NCBI RefSeq assembly: GCF_002976435.1 | Contig: NZ_PUGF01000008.1 | Span: 124,001-188,000 of the forward strand | Length of the DNA: 64,000 nt | Origin: Solimicrobium silvestre | GTDB taxonomy: Bacteria > Pseudomonadota > Gammaproteobacteria > Burkholderiales > Burkholderiaceae_D | Direction: 5' to 3' | Part shown: positions 9,200-18,287 of the stretch, piece by piece | Numbering within the stretch: position 1 is the first letter of the stretch | How the letters are laid out: each line of letters begins with the position of its first letter | Notes under the pieces: model-generated | Seen by the model: the letters and a program-made list of their open reading frames with translations, nothing else | What the model was told of the DNA's origin: nothing | Database searches by the model: none | Position numbers and translations under genes: made by a program

Positions 9200-10455
9200 T
9201 GCGTAACTCCAGCGGAAGCCGAGAAGACATCGGTCACAGCAGCTACAGGATGTAATGCAGGCACGCTAACGGCCGAAGTTGGAGTTGAGGTTGAATCCGA
9301 GCCAGTTACTGGCGCAGTCACATTAGCAGCTTGCACAGCGCCTAATATCTGTACTTTTTGGCCTTCCTTGAGCATGTTCACGCCCGCAGTCACCACGGTT
9401 TGTCCAGCTGATATGCCAGACGCAACCAACACGTCTTCGCCAGCGGAACCAGCAACCTGAATCGGCACCAGGCGCACGTGGCCTTGTTCCACCAGCCACA
9501 CCGAGGTAACATTTTTATCCTGAAACAGCGCGGTAGTCGGTAGCTTTAAAACGCTAGTCGCGGTTTTAGCGGCAAACGTGACATAGGCTGTCATGCCTAA
9601 CTTAATATCTTTTACATCATTGGGTAACGCAATTTTGACCGTATATGTACGCGTGACCGGATCAGCAATAGGGGACAATTCACGCAATTTACCAGCAATA
9701 GACGAGTTAGGATTTGCCCAGATCCGCACCCGCACATCACTAATGTTGCGGATCGCATTCACTTTATCTTCAGGGATACCAATCACTGCATCAATTTCAC
9801 CGCTTTGCGCCACGCGCACCACCGGCGTACCGGCTGCGACTACTTGCCCGACTTCCGCATCGATTTCGGTAACAACACCATCGACATCAGCTAGTAAAGA
9901 GCCATACGACGATTGATTCGACTGATTTTTTTGCGCCGCCGCAGCCTGTTCATAACTGGCTTGCGCTCCTTGATAAGCGGTGGTTTTGCTGTCCAGCACG
10001 GCTTGGCTAACGAAATTTTCTGCACGTAATTCGGTATAACGCTTCAGTTCGGCACGCGCCAGATCACGACTACTTTCTGCTGCGCGTAACCCAGCGCTGG
10101 ATTGTACTTGCGCCAAGGCTAAATCTTGTCCATCTAACTGCATCAGCAGTTGACCACGCTTCACCACCGTACCGACATCGACTTTGCGCGCCACAATCTT
10201 ACCTGCGACCCGAAATCCTAAACGCGATTCCACACGCGGCCGCAGCTCGCCAGAAAACTCGGCCAGCACGTCAGCACTACCCGCGCCCACCATAACGGCA
10301 CGCACCGGACGCACTTCTTCCACTTTTTCTACCGGCTTGGAGCAAGCCGCCAACAAGCAGATCATGCTTGCTACGCAACTTATCTGTACAAATTGGACTA
10401 TTTTTTGACTGGCAAAGTGCAGCTTATTTGAGGTGGTAGTTGAGGTGAAAGGCAC
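9196..10455 (-). CDS. RND efflux periplasmic adaptor (membrane fusion) lipoprotein
   Basis: A 419-residue adaptor with a GTG start supported by an AAAAAGGAAAA ribosome-binding stretch. The N-terminus carries a lipoprotein signal ending LLAAC (Cys38). The lipoyl half-motif (GFRVAGKIVARKVDVGTVVKRGQLLMQLD), a coiled-coil hairpin rich in Ala, Gln and Glu (about residues 115-185), the second lipoyl half (ADVDGVVTEIDAEVGQVV), a beta-barrel and a membrane-proximal domain follow in the normal order. It should bridge the permease at 6065-9199 and an outer-membrane channel. After the last conserved strand there is a low-complexity Thr/Ser/Val/Ala tail of about 45 residues. Two related palindromes lie in its promoter region (10511-10578). 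Confidence 0.93.
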   Translation of the reverse strand: MPFTSTTTSNKLHFASQKIVQFVQISCVASMICLLAACSKPVEKVEEVRPVRAVMVGAGSADVLAEFSGELRPRVESRLGFRVAGKIVARKVDVGTVVKRGQLLMQLDGQDLALAQVQSSAGLRAAESSRDLARAELKRYTELRAENFVSQAVLDSKTTAYQGAQASYEQAAAAQKNQSNQSSYGSLLADVDGVVTEIDAEVGQVVAAGTPVVRVAQSGEIDAVIGIPEDKVNAIRNISDVRVRIWANPNSSIAGKLRELSPIADPVTRTYTVKIALPNDVKDIKLGMTAYVTFAAKTATSVLKLPTTALFQDKNVTSVWLVEQGHVRLVPIQVAGSAGEDVLVASGISAGQTVVTAGVNMLKEGQKVQILGAVQAANVTAPVTGSDSTSTPTSAVSVPALHPVAAVTDVFSASAGVTQ

Positions 10456-10510
10456 GATTTTCCTTTTTCCTGGCGCTGAACCAAGAGCAAATTTAAGATG
10501 GATTTACAAA

Positions 10511-10578
10511 ATTACTGACTTTTGGGTTAGTAATTATAATCGTGCCTTCTTAAATTTGCTAATGACTTTTGAGTCATT
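10511..10578 (-). promoter_or_regulatory. Promoter with two related palindromic operators upstream of the RND operon
   Basis: Two inverted repeats share a core: 10511-10534 (arms ATTACTGAC and GTTAGTAAT, one mismatch) and 10561-10578 (arms AATGACT and AGTCATT, loop TTTG). Both contain TGACTTTTG followed by A or G and GT. Their centres are 47 bp apart. On the minus strand a possible -10 TATAAT (10533-10538) and a weak -35 TTAGCA (10557-10562) lie 18 bp apart, so one palindrome touches the -10 and the other overlaps the -35. This is the geometry expected for repression by a dimeric regulator of TetR type. No such regulator gene is adjacent. Confidence 0.6.
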
Positions 10579-10840
10579 TATATTTTATTAACGCTCTATC
10601 GCAGTCAACTGTTACGCACTTAAGCGAGTTACTTACTACTCCCATTAACCAGGTAATTAAGAAGCATTACCCGATTTTATTTTTAACTCTAATCGTAATT
10701 TTGCTGAAGCATAAACAGCAGAGTCTTCACGCTTATCTACAGCCAGTACCAACACATATTGCATTGGCGCGCCTTCTGACATGGCTTGTTTCACTATCAA
10801 TCGCAATCATACTGAAAATGAAAAATCATTTTCTTTCGCA
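10579..10840. other. Non-coding stretch between RND operon promoter and SDR gene end
   Basis: The gap between the adaptor start (10455) and the SDR stop (10841) is about 385 bp. Its first part holds the operators described separately. The rest has an open frame on the plus strand without a ribosome-binding site or family resemblance, and I do not call it as a gene. No clear terminator is visible. Confidence 0.5.
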
Positions 10841-11440
10841 TCACACGACCTGATAAACCTGCCCAGTTTGTGCACCTTCAACGCTACGCCGAAACGCCAG
10901 CGCTGCACGGCGTGCCGGTACTGCTTCAAAACCGGCAAAGAAATCGCCATAAATACCCATCGATTCTTCCAGTATCGTTGGGCTAACCACGTTGATCCGG
11001 ATTCCACGCGCCAATTCGATCGCCGCGCCCAGCACAAAACCCTCAATCGCCGAATTCACGGCAGATGCGTTAGCACCTAAGCGGATCGGCTGATTGGCAA
11101 CGATGCCGCTGGTTAAGGTAATCGATCCAGCGTCGTTCAGATAATGTTGTCCGATCAAGGCCAGGTCAACTTGCCCTAATAATTTACTATTTAGACCAAT
11201 GCGGAACTGCTCGGCGGTCATTTGCGTCAACGGCCCAAAATGCAAATTACCGGTAGTAGCAATAATGGCGTCGACTTTTCCGATGCGTTCAAACAACGTT
11301 TTAATGCTGTCGGAATTGGTGATATCAACCTGCAACTGACCGCGTTGATGACCAACCTGAATAATTTCATGGCGCGGGGCAAGCTCTGTAACGACTGCGC
11401 TGCCTAAGGTGCCGGTTGCTCCGATGTGAACAATTTTCAT
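10841..11440 (-). CDS. Atypical short-chain dehydrogenase/reductase
   Basis: A 199-residue protein. The start at 11440 is chosen because AGGA lies 7 nt upstream and the protein then begins directly with the Rossmann strand MKIVHIGATGTLGSAVV (GxxGxxG cofactor motif). It is short for an SDR. The usual Tyr-xxx-Lys active site is absent: the corresponding segment reads GANASAVNSAIEGFVLGAA. The Asn-Ser-Ala pattern is typical of a small SDR subgroup often encoded next to a LysR gene. It may use another residue for catalysis or act as a redox sensor. It is divergent from the LysR gene at 11564, which is probably its regulator. Confidence 0.8.
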   Translation of the reverse strand: MKIVHIGATGTLGSAVVTELAPRHEIIQVGHQRGQLQVDITNSDSIKTLFERIGKVDAIIATTGNLHFGPLTQMTAEQFRIGLNSKLLGQVDLALIGQHYLNDAGSITLTSGIVANQPIRLGANASAVNSAIEGFVLGAAIELARGIRINVVSPTILEESMGIYGDFFAGFEAVPARRAALAFRRSVEGAQTGQVYQVV

Positions 11441-11563
11441 GATTTCCTCGTTGATAAGTAAATAAGAAGTACATAAGAAGTGAAGCTGAGTCGCTATCTT
11501 CTGTGTTTCTCGTCCGCAGATAAATACGATAAACTGCATTTCATTAAAAACTCAGAGTTTGCA

Positions 11564-12448
11564 ATGGATAGATTATTGAGCATGGAAGTGTTTGTTGCCG
11601 TGGTAGAGAGCGGCAGTTTGACGGCGGCAGCAGAACTGTTTGGTATTTCACCGCCGATGGTCGGTAAACATATACGTCATCTCGAACAGCGTTTGGGCGC
11701 GAGTTTGTTGTCACGCACCACGCGCCGCCAAAATTTAACTGAAATTGGCCGTAGTTATTATCCGCGCTGTAAAGCGTTGCTAGAAGAACTCCGCGCTACC
11801 GAAGCTGGCACGCAAGCAATGCAGGCTACTCCACGCGGTCATTTGAGGCTGAGCACCACAGTGACATATGGTTCAATACAATTAGCGCCGCTGCTGACCG
11901 AATACTTAAACAATTACCCGGATATAAGCGTGGAACTGACCTTGAATGACCAGGTCGTGGATCTGATTGAAGAGGGCTATGATGCGGTGATCCGTGTGGG
12001 TGAGTTAGCTGATTCCAACCTGATCGCCCGACCTTTGCAGCCATACCACATGGCGGTTTGCGCCGCGCCGTCATATTTGACTAAACACGGCACGCCGGTC
12101 ACGCCGGAACAACTGACTAATCACCAATGTCTGAATTTTACCCATTCTAATCAACGGGTTGAATGGCGCTTACAACAAGCTGATGGCGAGTTTTCCACTC
12201 AATCCAACGGCCGCTTTCAGTCCAATAACGGGCAAGCATTACGAATGGCTGCGCTGCAAGGTTTCGGCATCATCATGCAACCCCAATTATTAGTGGCCGA
12301 CGATCTGGTGCAAGGCCATCTGGTCAGTATTTTGAGCGACTATTTGGCACCGCCACGCCCCGTGCATCTGGTCTATTTACGCGACCGTCAACAGGTGCCT
12401 AAACTCAGTACCTTTATTGAATTTATGATGCAACGACTGGGGGCGTAA
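11564..12448 (+). CDS. LysR-family transcriptional regulator
   Basis: A 294-residue regulator. The upstream extension of the frame overlaps the divergent promoter region; the ATG at 11564 gives the canonical start MDRLLSMEVFVAVVESGSLTAAAELFGISPPMVGKHIRHLEQRLGASLL as the winged helix-turn-helix. The C-terminal two-lobed effector domain follows (TTVTYGSIQLAPLLTEYL, then YDAVIRVGELADSNLIARPL). This belongs to the large CrgA/AaeR-like LysR branch. It is divergent from the SDR gene with a 123-bp intergenic region, the classic LysR arrangement, so autoregulation and control of the SDR are likely. The inducer is unknown. Its stop lies within a hairpin shared with the catalase gene end. Confidence 0.88.
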   Translation: MDRLLSMEVFVAVVESGSLTAAAELFGISPPMVGKHIRHLEQRLGASLLSRTTRRQNLTEIGRSYYPRCKALLEELRATEAGTQAMQATPRGHLRLSTTVTYGSIQLAPLLTEYLNNYPDISVELTLNDQVVDLIEEGYDAVIRVGELADSNLIARPLQPYHMAVCAAPSYLTKHGTPVTPEQLTNHQCLNFTHSNQRVEWRLQQADGEFSTQSNGRFQSNNGQALRMAALQGFGIIMQPQLLVADDLVQGHLVSILSDYLAPPRPVHLVYLRDRQQVPKLSTFIEFMMQRLGA

Positions 12449-12473
12449 ATCCATGGTCATGGTGTTACGCCCC
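12440..12473. terminator. Hairpin between convergent lysR and catalase genes
   Basis: Arms GGGGCGTAA (12440-12448) and TTACGCCCC (12465-12473) are perfect complements; the 16-nt loop has an inner CCATGG/TCATGG. It spans the stop codon of the LysR gene and precedes the catalase stop. There is no T-run, so termination function is inferred from position only. Confidence 0.55.
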
Positions 12474-12478
12474 GCTAA

Positions 12479-13915
12479 CTATTTCAAACCCAAGGCCTTT
12501 GCCACTCCAACGCCATATGCCGGATCAGCTTTACTGCAATTGTCCACATGGCGCTGCTTGATTGCCAACGGCGCATCACCTAGCGAGCGAGCGGTATTTT
12601 CAAACAGCACTTGCTGCTGCGCTGACGACATCAAACGGAACAACGCACCTGGTTGTGAATAATAATCGGCATCCACGCGGTGGTTCCAATGGTCGGCCGC
12701 GCCTTCAACGGACAACGGTGGCTCACGGAAATCGGGTTGCTCCTGCCATTGGCCGTAACTGTTCGGCTCGTATCCAATTGTGCCGCCGTGATTGTTATCC
12801 ACACGCATGGCACCGTCGCGGTGATAACTATGTACCGGGCAGCGCGGCGCATTGACCGGAATCTGATGGTGATTTACTCCCAACCGGTAACGTTGGGCGT
12901 CGCCATAGGCAAACAAACGCGCCTGCAACATTTTGTCGGGTGAAAAACTAATACCCGGCACAACCGCCGCAGGATTAAATGCCGATTGCTCTACCTCAGC
13001 AAAGAAATTTTCCGGATTGCGATTCAGCTCCATTACACCAACTTCGATTAATGGATAATCTTTGTGCGGCCAGACTTTAGTCAGGTCAAACGGGTTGTAC
13101 GGCACTTTAGACGCGTCTTGTTCCGGCATGATTTGCACCAGCAACGTCCACTTAGGAAAATCACCTTTTTCAAGACTATCGAACAAGTCGCGCTGATGAC
13201 TTTCGCGATCTTGCCCAACCAGTTTTTCTGCTTCAGCGTCGGTCAGATTTTTAATGCCTTGTTCTGAGCGGAAATGAAATTTGACCCAAGAACGTTCGTT
13301 TTGCGCATTGATAAAGCTAAATGTATGCGAACCAAAACCATGCATGTGACGATAGGTGGCAGGCAAGCCGCGGTCACTCATTACGATAGTGACTTGATGC
13401 AGGGCTTCCGGTAACGAAGTCCAAAAATCCCAGTTATTAGTGGCACTGCGCAGATTAGTGCGTGGATCACGTTTGACGGCGTGATTTAAATCGGGGAATT
13501 TAAGAGCATCACGCAAAAAGAAAACCGGCGTATTGTTACCGACCAAATCCCAGTTACCTTCTTCGGTATAAAACTTGACTGAAAAGCCGCGAATATCGCG
13601 TTCGGCATCGGCCGCACCACGCTCACCAGCTACCGTAGTAAAGCGAGCAAATAAATCGGTTTTTTTGCCTACGCTAGAAAATAGTTTGGCGCGGGTATAT
13701 TTACTGATGTCATTCGTGACCGTAAAACTGCCATAAGCGCCGGAACCCTTGGCATGCATACGCCGTTCCGGTATCACTTCGCGATTAAAATGCGCCAGCT
13801 TTTCCAACATCCAGACATCTTGCAACAACACGGGGCCACGTGCTCCGGCAGTCATGGTGTTTTGGTTATCGGGAACCGGCGCACCAGCGGCGGTAGTGAG
13901 TTTTTTGTCAGTCAT
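12479..13915 (-). CDS. katA: Monofunctional haem catalase (small-subunit, clade 3 type)
   Basis: A 478-residue catalase that decomposes hydrogen peroxide. The AAAGGAGC ribosome-binding site sits just before the ATG. The active-site segment [17 protein letters not shown] carries the essential distal His54; the distal Asn is near 127 in VGNNTPVFF; the proximal haem ligand Tyr337 is in [14 protein letters not shown]. The length (about 480) and absence of a C-terminal flavodoxin-like domain fit the small-subunit group, with haem b and possibly NADPH. No signal peptide is visible, so it should be cytoplasmic. The upstream 384 bp could hold an OxyR-type promoter but I found no recognisable OxyR box. 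Confidence 0.96.
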   Translation of the reverse strand: MTDKKLTTAAGAPVPDNQNTMTAGARGPVLLQDVWMLEKLAHFNREVIPERRMHAKGSGAYGSFTVTNDISKYTRAKLFSSVGKKTDLFARFTTVAGERGAADAERDIRGFSVKFYTEEGNWDLVGNNTPVFFLRDALKFPDLNHAVKRDPRTNLRSATNNWDFWTSLPEALHQVTIVMSDRGLPATYRHMHGFGSHTFSFINAQNERSWVKFHFRSEQGIKNLTDAEAEKLVGQDRESHQRDLFDSLEKGDFPKWTLLVQIMPEQDASKVPYNPFDLTKVWPHKDYPLIEVGVMELNRNPENFFAEVEQSAFNPAAVVPGISFSPDKMLQARLFAYGDAQRYRLGVNHHQIPVNAPRCPVHSYHRDGAMRVDNNHGGTIGYEPNSYGQWQEQPDFREPPLSVEGAADHWNHRVDADYYSQPGALFRLMSSAQQQVLFENTARSLGDAPLAIKQRHVDNCSKADPAYGVGVAKALGLK

Positions 13916-14299
13916 ATTGCTCCTTTGGGTGTTAACTTAAGCTCGGTGTACGAGTACAAAACCTGTCTGAATACGATCAGGCAAAGCTAAGCTTACTTGC
14001 TGAAGAAGCTCTTTACCAATATTTTTTTGCTATTGTTTTGATAGTTTTTAATAATTGATTACTTGTTTTTGATTTATTTTGACATTGATCGAGCAAGGAA
14101 AATCACTGAAACGATCCATCAACACATAGACGAGTCGCTGTCGAATCAAGTAAAGAAAAATCATAGGCCGATCAAAATACCTTAAGAAACGACACGCTTA
14201 CTTGCTGTTACCTTAGCAATACGATTATTTCAACGCCAAACCGAACTTACGCCATCGGCTAGTCTACAATAGCGCTTACCTTATTTTCACGAGTATTTT
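13916..14299. other. Divergent promoter region, katA and lipoprotein gene
   Basis: An AT-rich 384-bp region between divergent genes. It must carry the catalase promoter on the minus strand and the promoter of the lipoprotein gene on the plus strand. I see no recognisable regulator site, RNA or coding sequence. Confidence 0.5.
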
Positions 14300-14812
14300 G
14301 TGCTTAAATTAACTATCGCTTTCTTGCTAGCGCTGTCAATTACTGCCTGTTCGCCCAAGTTTGATTGGCGCGATGTGCGGGGCGGAGAATCACCTTATAC
14401 CGTGTTAATGCCAGCCAAGCCGGCGTTATTAAGCCGCGAGATTCAACTGGGACAACAAACCGTCACCATGCACATGACAGGGGCGCAAATTGATGGCGTT
14501 AGTTTTGCCGTTGGCGCAGTTAAACTGCCCGATGCAGCGCAAGCCCAAACTGCACTGACCAATATAAAAATAGCACTACTAAAAAATATTTCCGGAACAA
14601 TTACGCACGAAAAAACCTCGGCCAATACTAGCGAGAGTAAACTAACCATTAACACCGATTTCGATGCAATTAGCACGACTACAACAACCCGTATGGTGGG
14701 ACGTTTAGTGGCACGCGATGTCTGGGTGTTTCAAGTAGTGGTCGTTGGGCCAGAAAAGGCGATTAATAAAGATGCTGTTGATACCTTCCTCAGCTCTTTT
14801 AAACCAATTTAA
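14300..14812 (+). CDS. Putative lipoprotein, unknown function
   Basis: A 170-residue protein with a GTG start (MLKLTIAFLLALSITACSPKFDWRDVRG). The lipobox SITAC implies a membrane-anchored lipoprotein. The pattern FDWRDVRGGESPYTVLMPAKP after the lipobox, then alternating strands and VWVFQVVVVGPEKAINKDAVDTFLSSFK at the end, recalls small conserved beta-proteobacterial lipoproteins in which a final short helix follows a beta sheet. I do not recognise a named function. The next gene (DUF1840) starts 131 bp downstream, so an operon is possible but not certain. Confidence 0.72.
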   Translation: MLKLTIAFLLALSITACSPKFDWRDVRGGESPYTVLMPAKPALLSREIQLGQQTVTMHMTGAQIDGVSFAVGAVKLPDAAQAQTALTNIKIALLKNISGTITHEKTSANTSESKLTINTDFDAISTTTTTRMVGRLVARDVWVFQVVVVGPEKAINKDAVDTFLSSFKPI

Positions 14813-14943
14813 TACGGCAAAGACAACATTCATCTGACAAAAGGCACTTTTTTTAGCGCTATTTATATTTGAATTTTTTATTTTGCTGTGCAACACTCTT
14901 CCCGTTTCTGTTTAACCTTTTATTTTAGTTAAGAAAGATTTCC

Positions 14944-15291
14944 ATGTTAATCACGTTTAAATGCAAGGCCTCCCCTGACATCGTCATGTACAAGGAACAT
15001 GCACAGCGCATTTTAGAATTGTTAGATAAAGATGTTGAACGCGGCATTATTATGCATACCGACACAACCACCGCTATTGCCACTATTGAAGCAGCCATCG
15101 CCGACAGCCGTGCCCATTCAGTAACTGAATTCGTACAACATGACATCACAGCGCATCCACAACCTAGTGAAAACGGCGACCATGTGCATGAGCGCGTTGA
15201 AAACGTCAGCTTCGCTTCCCGCGCATTTCCATTTTTACAAATGTTACGCGCAGCAAATGCTCAAGGTAGTGAAATAGTCTGGGGCGTGTAA
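14944..15291 (+). CDS. DUF1840 domain-containing protein
   Basis: A 115-residue cytosolic protein that fits DUF1840 throughout: N-terminal strand MLITFKCKASPDIVMYKEHAQ, the ILELLDKDVERGIIMHTDTTTAIATIEAAIA helix pair, and a C-terminal segment FPFLQMLRAANAQGSEIVWGV. The family is confined mainly to Burkholderiales and related bacteria and has no known function. The stop TAA shares a base with the start of the hydrolase gene (TAATG at 15289-15293), so the two are translationally coupled. Confidence 0.9.
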   Translation: MLITFKCKASPDIVMYKEHAQRILELLDKDVERGIIMHTDTTTAIATIEAAIADSRAHSVTEFVQHDITAHPQPSENGDHVHERVENVSFASRAFPFLQMLRAANAQGSEIVWGV

Positions 15292-16127
15292 TGGTAGGCG
15301 CCCACGAGTCACGTTTAAGTATGGCTGATGGTACCGAGTTATTCATACGCGATTGGCTCATAGAAGGTGAAACGCAGTCCTGCATTGTTATTTTGCACGG
15401 ACTTGGCGAGCACTGCGGGCGTTACAACCATGTTGCAGCATTTTTAAATTCATGCGGCTTTTCGGTACGCACTTATGACCACCGCGGTCATGGTCAATCG
15501 ACTGGCGCGCGTGGCGATATTCCTGATCTTTTAGCGATTGTGCATGACGCTGAAATCATCATTAACGAGTTTGCGCAGCATTGCCAGACTCGTCCGATAT
15601 TATTGGGACACAGCATGGGTGGTTTATTTGCCGCTCGTGTTGCTACTGCAGCCAACATTCCATTAAGCGGTTTGATTTTATCTTCACCGGCATTGGCTCT
15701 GCGCCTGTCAAAAATAGAAAAAATCCTTCTGAGTGTAATGAGCTCAATTGCGCCGCATTTTGCTATTTCAAACGGATTGAAGCCGGCACTGTTATCACAT
15801 GATCCGGCGGTGATGACTGCGTATGAAAATGATCCTTTGGTACATAAAAAAATCACGGCCAGCTTATTAAATGGCATGTTCGCAGCCATCGAATTTGCGC
15901 AAACCCGCGCACCGATACTCGACATTCCTACGCTTTTATTAGTAGCTGAAGCCGATCAACTGGTTGACCCGCAAGGCAGCCATGATTTTTTTGAAAGTCT
16001 GCCAAGTAACCTCGGTACGGCACATTTTTATACAGACTTTTACCATGAAATTTTTAATGAAGTCGGAGCAGCAGATGTATTTCATGATTTACAAACTTGG
16101 TTAGCCGCGCGTCATTTTAGTACGTAA
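15291..16127 (+). CDS. Alpha/beta hydrolase (lysophospholipase/monoacylglycerol lipase-like)
   Basis: A 278-residue alpha/beta-hydrolase of the serine aminopeptidase S33 / monoacylglycerol lipase group. Early HGLGEHCGRYNHVAAFL supplies the oxyanion-hole HG motif; the nucleophile elbow is GHSMGG (about residue 106-111); the acid is in LLVAEADQLVDPQG; the catalytic His is in FYTDFYHEIFNE. No signal peptide is present. It should hydrolyse acyl esters such as monoglycerides or lysophospholipids. It overlaps the DUF1840 gene by one base. Confidence 0.88.
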   Translation: MVGAHESRLSMADGTELFIRDWLIEGETQSCIVILHGLGEHCGRYNHVAAFLNSCGFSVRTYDHRGHGQSTGARGDIPDLLAIVHDAEIIINEFAQHCQTRPILLGHSMGGLFAARVATAANIPLSGLILSSPALALRLSKIEKILLSVMSSIAPHFAISNGLKPALLSHDPAVMTAYENDPLVHKKITASLLNGMFAAIEFAQTRAPILDIPTLLLVAEADQLVDPQGSHDFFESLPSNLGTAHFYTDFYHEIFNEVGAADVFHDLQTWLAARHFST

Positions 16128-16190
16128 TATTGACTGCACATAGCCGCTCCAAGCCATCAACCGCTGCATTCGTTTTTTTATAAGAATAAG

Positions 16191-17543
16191 ATGACTAAAC
16201 TACCTAAGCCACCTAAATTTCCCCAAGCTGCGCCGTTATTATCCGATCTCGATTTAAAATCAGACTCGCTGTCGTACAGCCTGATCGGCGCTTCACAAGC
16301 TATTTCTCTGGTATTAAACGGTCTGGCTTTACCGCAAGCACTCAGCAAGATATTTACTAGTTCCAATGTTGCGCCAGCAAATCGCGGTGCCATACAGGAT
16401 TTATCTTATCGAACAATGCGCCAAGTCGGCCGCGTTGATGCGTTGATCAGTGCCATGACAACCAAAGCGCCAGAACCGGCATTGCTATACAGCTTGCTGT
16501 GTTGTTGTTTAGCGTTAATTGTAGAAGAAGATAAATCCGTACATCCGTATGCCGAATTTACGGTAGTTGACCAGGCTGTGAATGCAGCAGCGGCACATCC
16601 CGATATTGCACACGCTAAAAATATGGTGAACGCCTTATTACGGCGTTTTTTACGTGAGCGCAAAGAGTTGCTAGACACGGTAATGAAATTGCCACCAGCA
16701 CGATGGAATTATCCACAATGGTGGATAGATTCATGCAAAACAGCTTACCCTAACGACTGGCAAGCAATCCTCACTGCAGGCAATTTAACGCCGCCACTCA
16801 CGCTGCGAATTAATCAGCATAAAACTTCCATGTCGACCTATTTATCCCTGTTGCAAGAAAATGGAATGCCAGCAAAATCCATCGGCGACTTTGCAGTGCG
16901 CTTGGAACAAGCACTTCCAGTACAACAAATTCCCGGCTTCATGGATGGCTTAGTGTCGGTACAAGACGCTGCTGCCCAATTGGCTGCGCCCTTACTTGAT
17001 CTGCAAGACGGTATGCGTGTGTTAGATGCCTGCGCGGCACCGGGCGGTAAAACTGGTCACTTGCTGGAAACCGCAAATATCAATTTGCTGGCTTTAGATT
17101 CTGATCCAAAACGCGTCACTAGAATCACCGAGAATTTAGATCGATTGCAGCTCAAAGCAAAGTTAATCGTCGGCGATGCAACTAAAACAGATTGGTGGGA
17201 TGGTCAACAATTTGACCGGGTCATTGCCGATCTTCCGTGTACCGCTTCCGGCATTGTGCGGCGTCATCCCGATATCCGCTGGTTACGACGCAAGGTCGAT
17301 TCTGCACAACTTGCCACACTTTCAGCGCGAATTCTCGACAATCTTTGGATGATGACCAAGCCTAATGGTAAATTATTACTTGTTACCTGTTCGGTGTGGC
17401 CACAAGAATCAGAAGCACAAGCTGCCGCGTTTGCACATCGCCATCAAGCTAAACGCTTAACGGCGCCTGGGCAGATGCTACCAACAGCGACGGCAGACTC
17501 TGATCATGACGGTTTATTCTATGCCTTATTTCAAAAAGAATAA
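16191..17543 (+). CDS. rsmB: 16S rRNA (cytosine-967-C5)-methyltransferase RsmB-like
   Basis: A 450-residue protein. The N-terminal about 150 residues form a NusB-like RNA-binding domain (ASQAISLVLNGLALPQALSKIF onward). The C-terminal Rossmann methyltransferase has the SAM-binding VLDACAAPGGKTGHLLE, the motif DLPCTASGIVRRHPDIRWLRR with the first catalytic Cys, and LLVTCSVWPQESE with the second. It methylates cytosine 967 of 16S rRNA. It is followed by DUF4390-ntrY-ntrX, a neighbourhood conserved in Burkholderiales. A palindromic repeat (17600-17686) sits in the 174-bp gap after it. Confidence 0.93.
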   Translation: MTKLPKPPKFPQAAPLLSDLDLKSDSLSYSLIGASQAISLVLNGLALPQALSKIFTSSNVAPANRGAIQDLSYRTMRQVGRVDALISAMTTKAPEPALLYSLLCCCLALIVEEDKSVHPYAEFTVVDQAVNAAAAHPDIAHAKNMVNALLRRFLRERKELLDTVMKLPPARWNYPQWWIDSCKTAYPNDWQAILTAGNLTPPLTLRINQHKTSMSTYLSLLQENGMPAKSIGDFAVRLEQALPVQQIPGFMDGLVSVQDAAAQLAAPLLDLQDGMRVLDACAAPGGKTGHLLETANINLLALDSDPKRVTRITENLDRLQLKAKLIVGDATKTDWWDGQQFDRVIADLPCTASGIVRRHPDIRWLRRKVDSAQLATLSARILDNLWMMTKPNGKLLLVTCSVWPQESEAQAAAFAHRHQAKRLTAPGQMLPTATADSDHDGLFYALFQKE

Positions 17544-17599
17544 ATTGTTGTAATTGGTTCTTTTGATCACGCCGACGGTATCCATTTTTATTTAATCTA

Positions 17600-17686
17600 G
17601 GACTTACACAAAATTGTTCCGGCAAGGCACGCCGACGATGGCAGTACAACTGGTGTAACGCCGCTGGAGCGGTTTTGCGTAAGTCC
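17600..17686. repeat. Intergenic palindromic repeat, copy 1 (87 bp)
   Basis: Ends are inverted: GGACTTAC at 17600-17607 and GTAAGTCC at 17679-17686, extending inward as CAAAA/TTTTG. The interior has TTCCGGCAAGGCACGCCGACG, GGCAGTAC and AACGCCGCTGG. A second, 101-bp copy lies at 60574-60674 with the same ends and interior blocks. It carries no coding frame of interest. Size and shape are those of a REP-like or miniature mobile repeat. Confidence 0.85.
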
Positions 17687-17717
17687 CTTAATCTTTAAAG
17701 CGTTTCAGCCAAACAAA

Positions 17718-18287
17718 ATGCAACGACTCATTCACTTGCTACTGTTTTCCATGCTCAGTTGCCTACTTTTTGGGCAGCCTTCTGCACATGCAAGCAGTAT
17801 TGAAATTTCTTACGCCAGGATTGAATCGAGCGATGACAGTTATCGACTCGCTGCCAGTTTTAACTTTGAATTAACGCATGAATTGGAAAATGTTATTACC
17901 AGTGGCATTCCCTTGTATTTTGTGACTGAGGTAGAAATCACACGACCAAGATGGTATTGGTTCGATGAGAAGACGATTACCAATGAACAGACCGTGCGCA
18001 TTTCCTACAACGTGGTCACCCGTCAATATCGCGCTTCGGTTAATGGCAACTTTGCGCAAAACTACAAAGACCTCGATGAAGCGCTGTCGTTAGTACGCCA
18101 CCCAAGCCGCTGGATGGTTGCGGAAAAAACCAGCCTCAGCCGCGGTGCCACTTACAACATCGCAGTACGTAGCCGCTTAGATACCAACCAATTACCTAAA
18201 CCGTTTCAATTTAATGCACTCAATAACAGTGACTGGCGCCTCTCTTCCGATTGGAAACGGATGACCTTCAAGGCTGATGAAAAGTGA
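17718..18287 (+). CDS. DUF4390 domain-containing secreted protein
   Basis: A 189-residue protein with a signal peptide (MQRLIHLLLFSMLSCLLFGQPSAHA). The mature part is beta-rich (IEISYARIESSDDSYRLAASFNFELT, then VTEVEITRPRWYWFDEKTI and VRISYNVVTRQYRASVNG), which fits DUF4390. The family is encoded between rsmB and ntrY in Burkholderiales and has no established function; it may monitor the periplasm for NtrY. Its stop overlaps the GTG start of ntrY as GTGA (18284-18287), so it is co-translated with the kinase. The start is 32 bp after the palindromic repeat and has only a weak ribosome-binding site. Confidence 0.88.
   Translation: MQRLIHLLLFSMLSCLLFGQPSAHASSIEISYARIESSDDSYRLAASFNFELTHELENVITSGIPLYFVTEVEITRPRWYWFDEKTITNEQTVRISYNVVTRQYRASVNGNFAQNYKDLDEALSLVRHPSRWMVAEKTSLSRGATYNIAVRSRLDTNQLPKPFQFNALNNSDWRLSSDWKRMTFKADEK

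Noticed and set aside
10569-10853. 94-residue plus-strand open frame between the RND and SDR genes
   Set aside because: It has no ribosome-binding site, it overlaps one of the operator palindromes and ends inside the SDR gene; composition is not protein-like.
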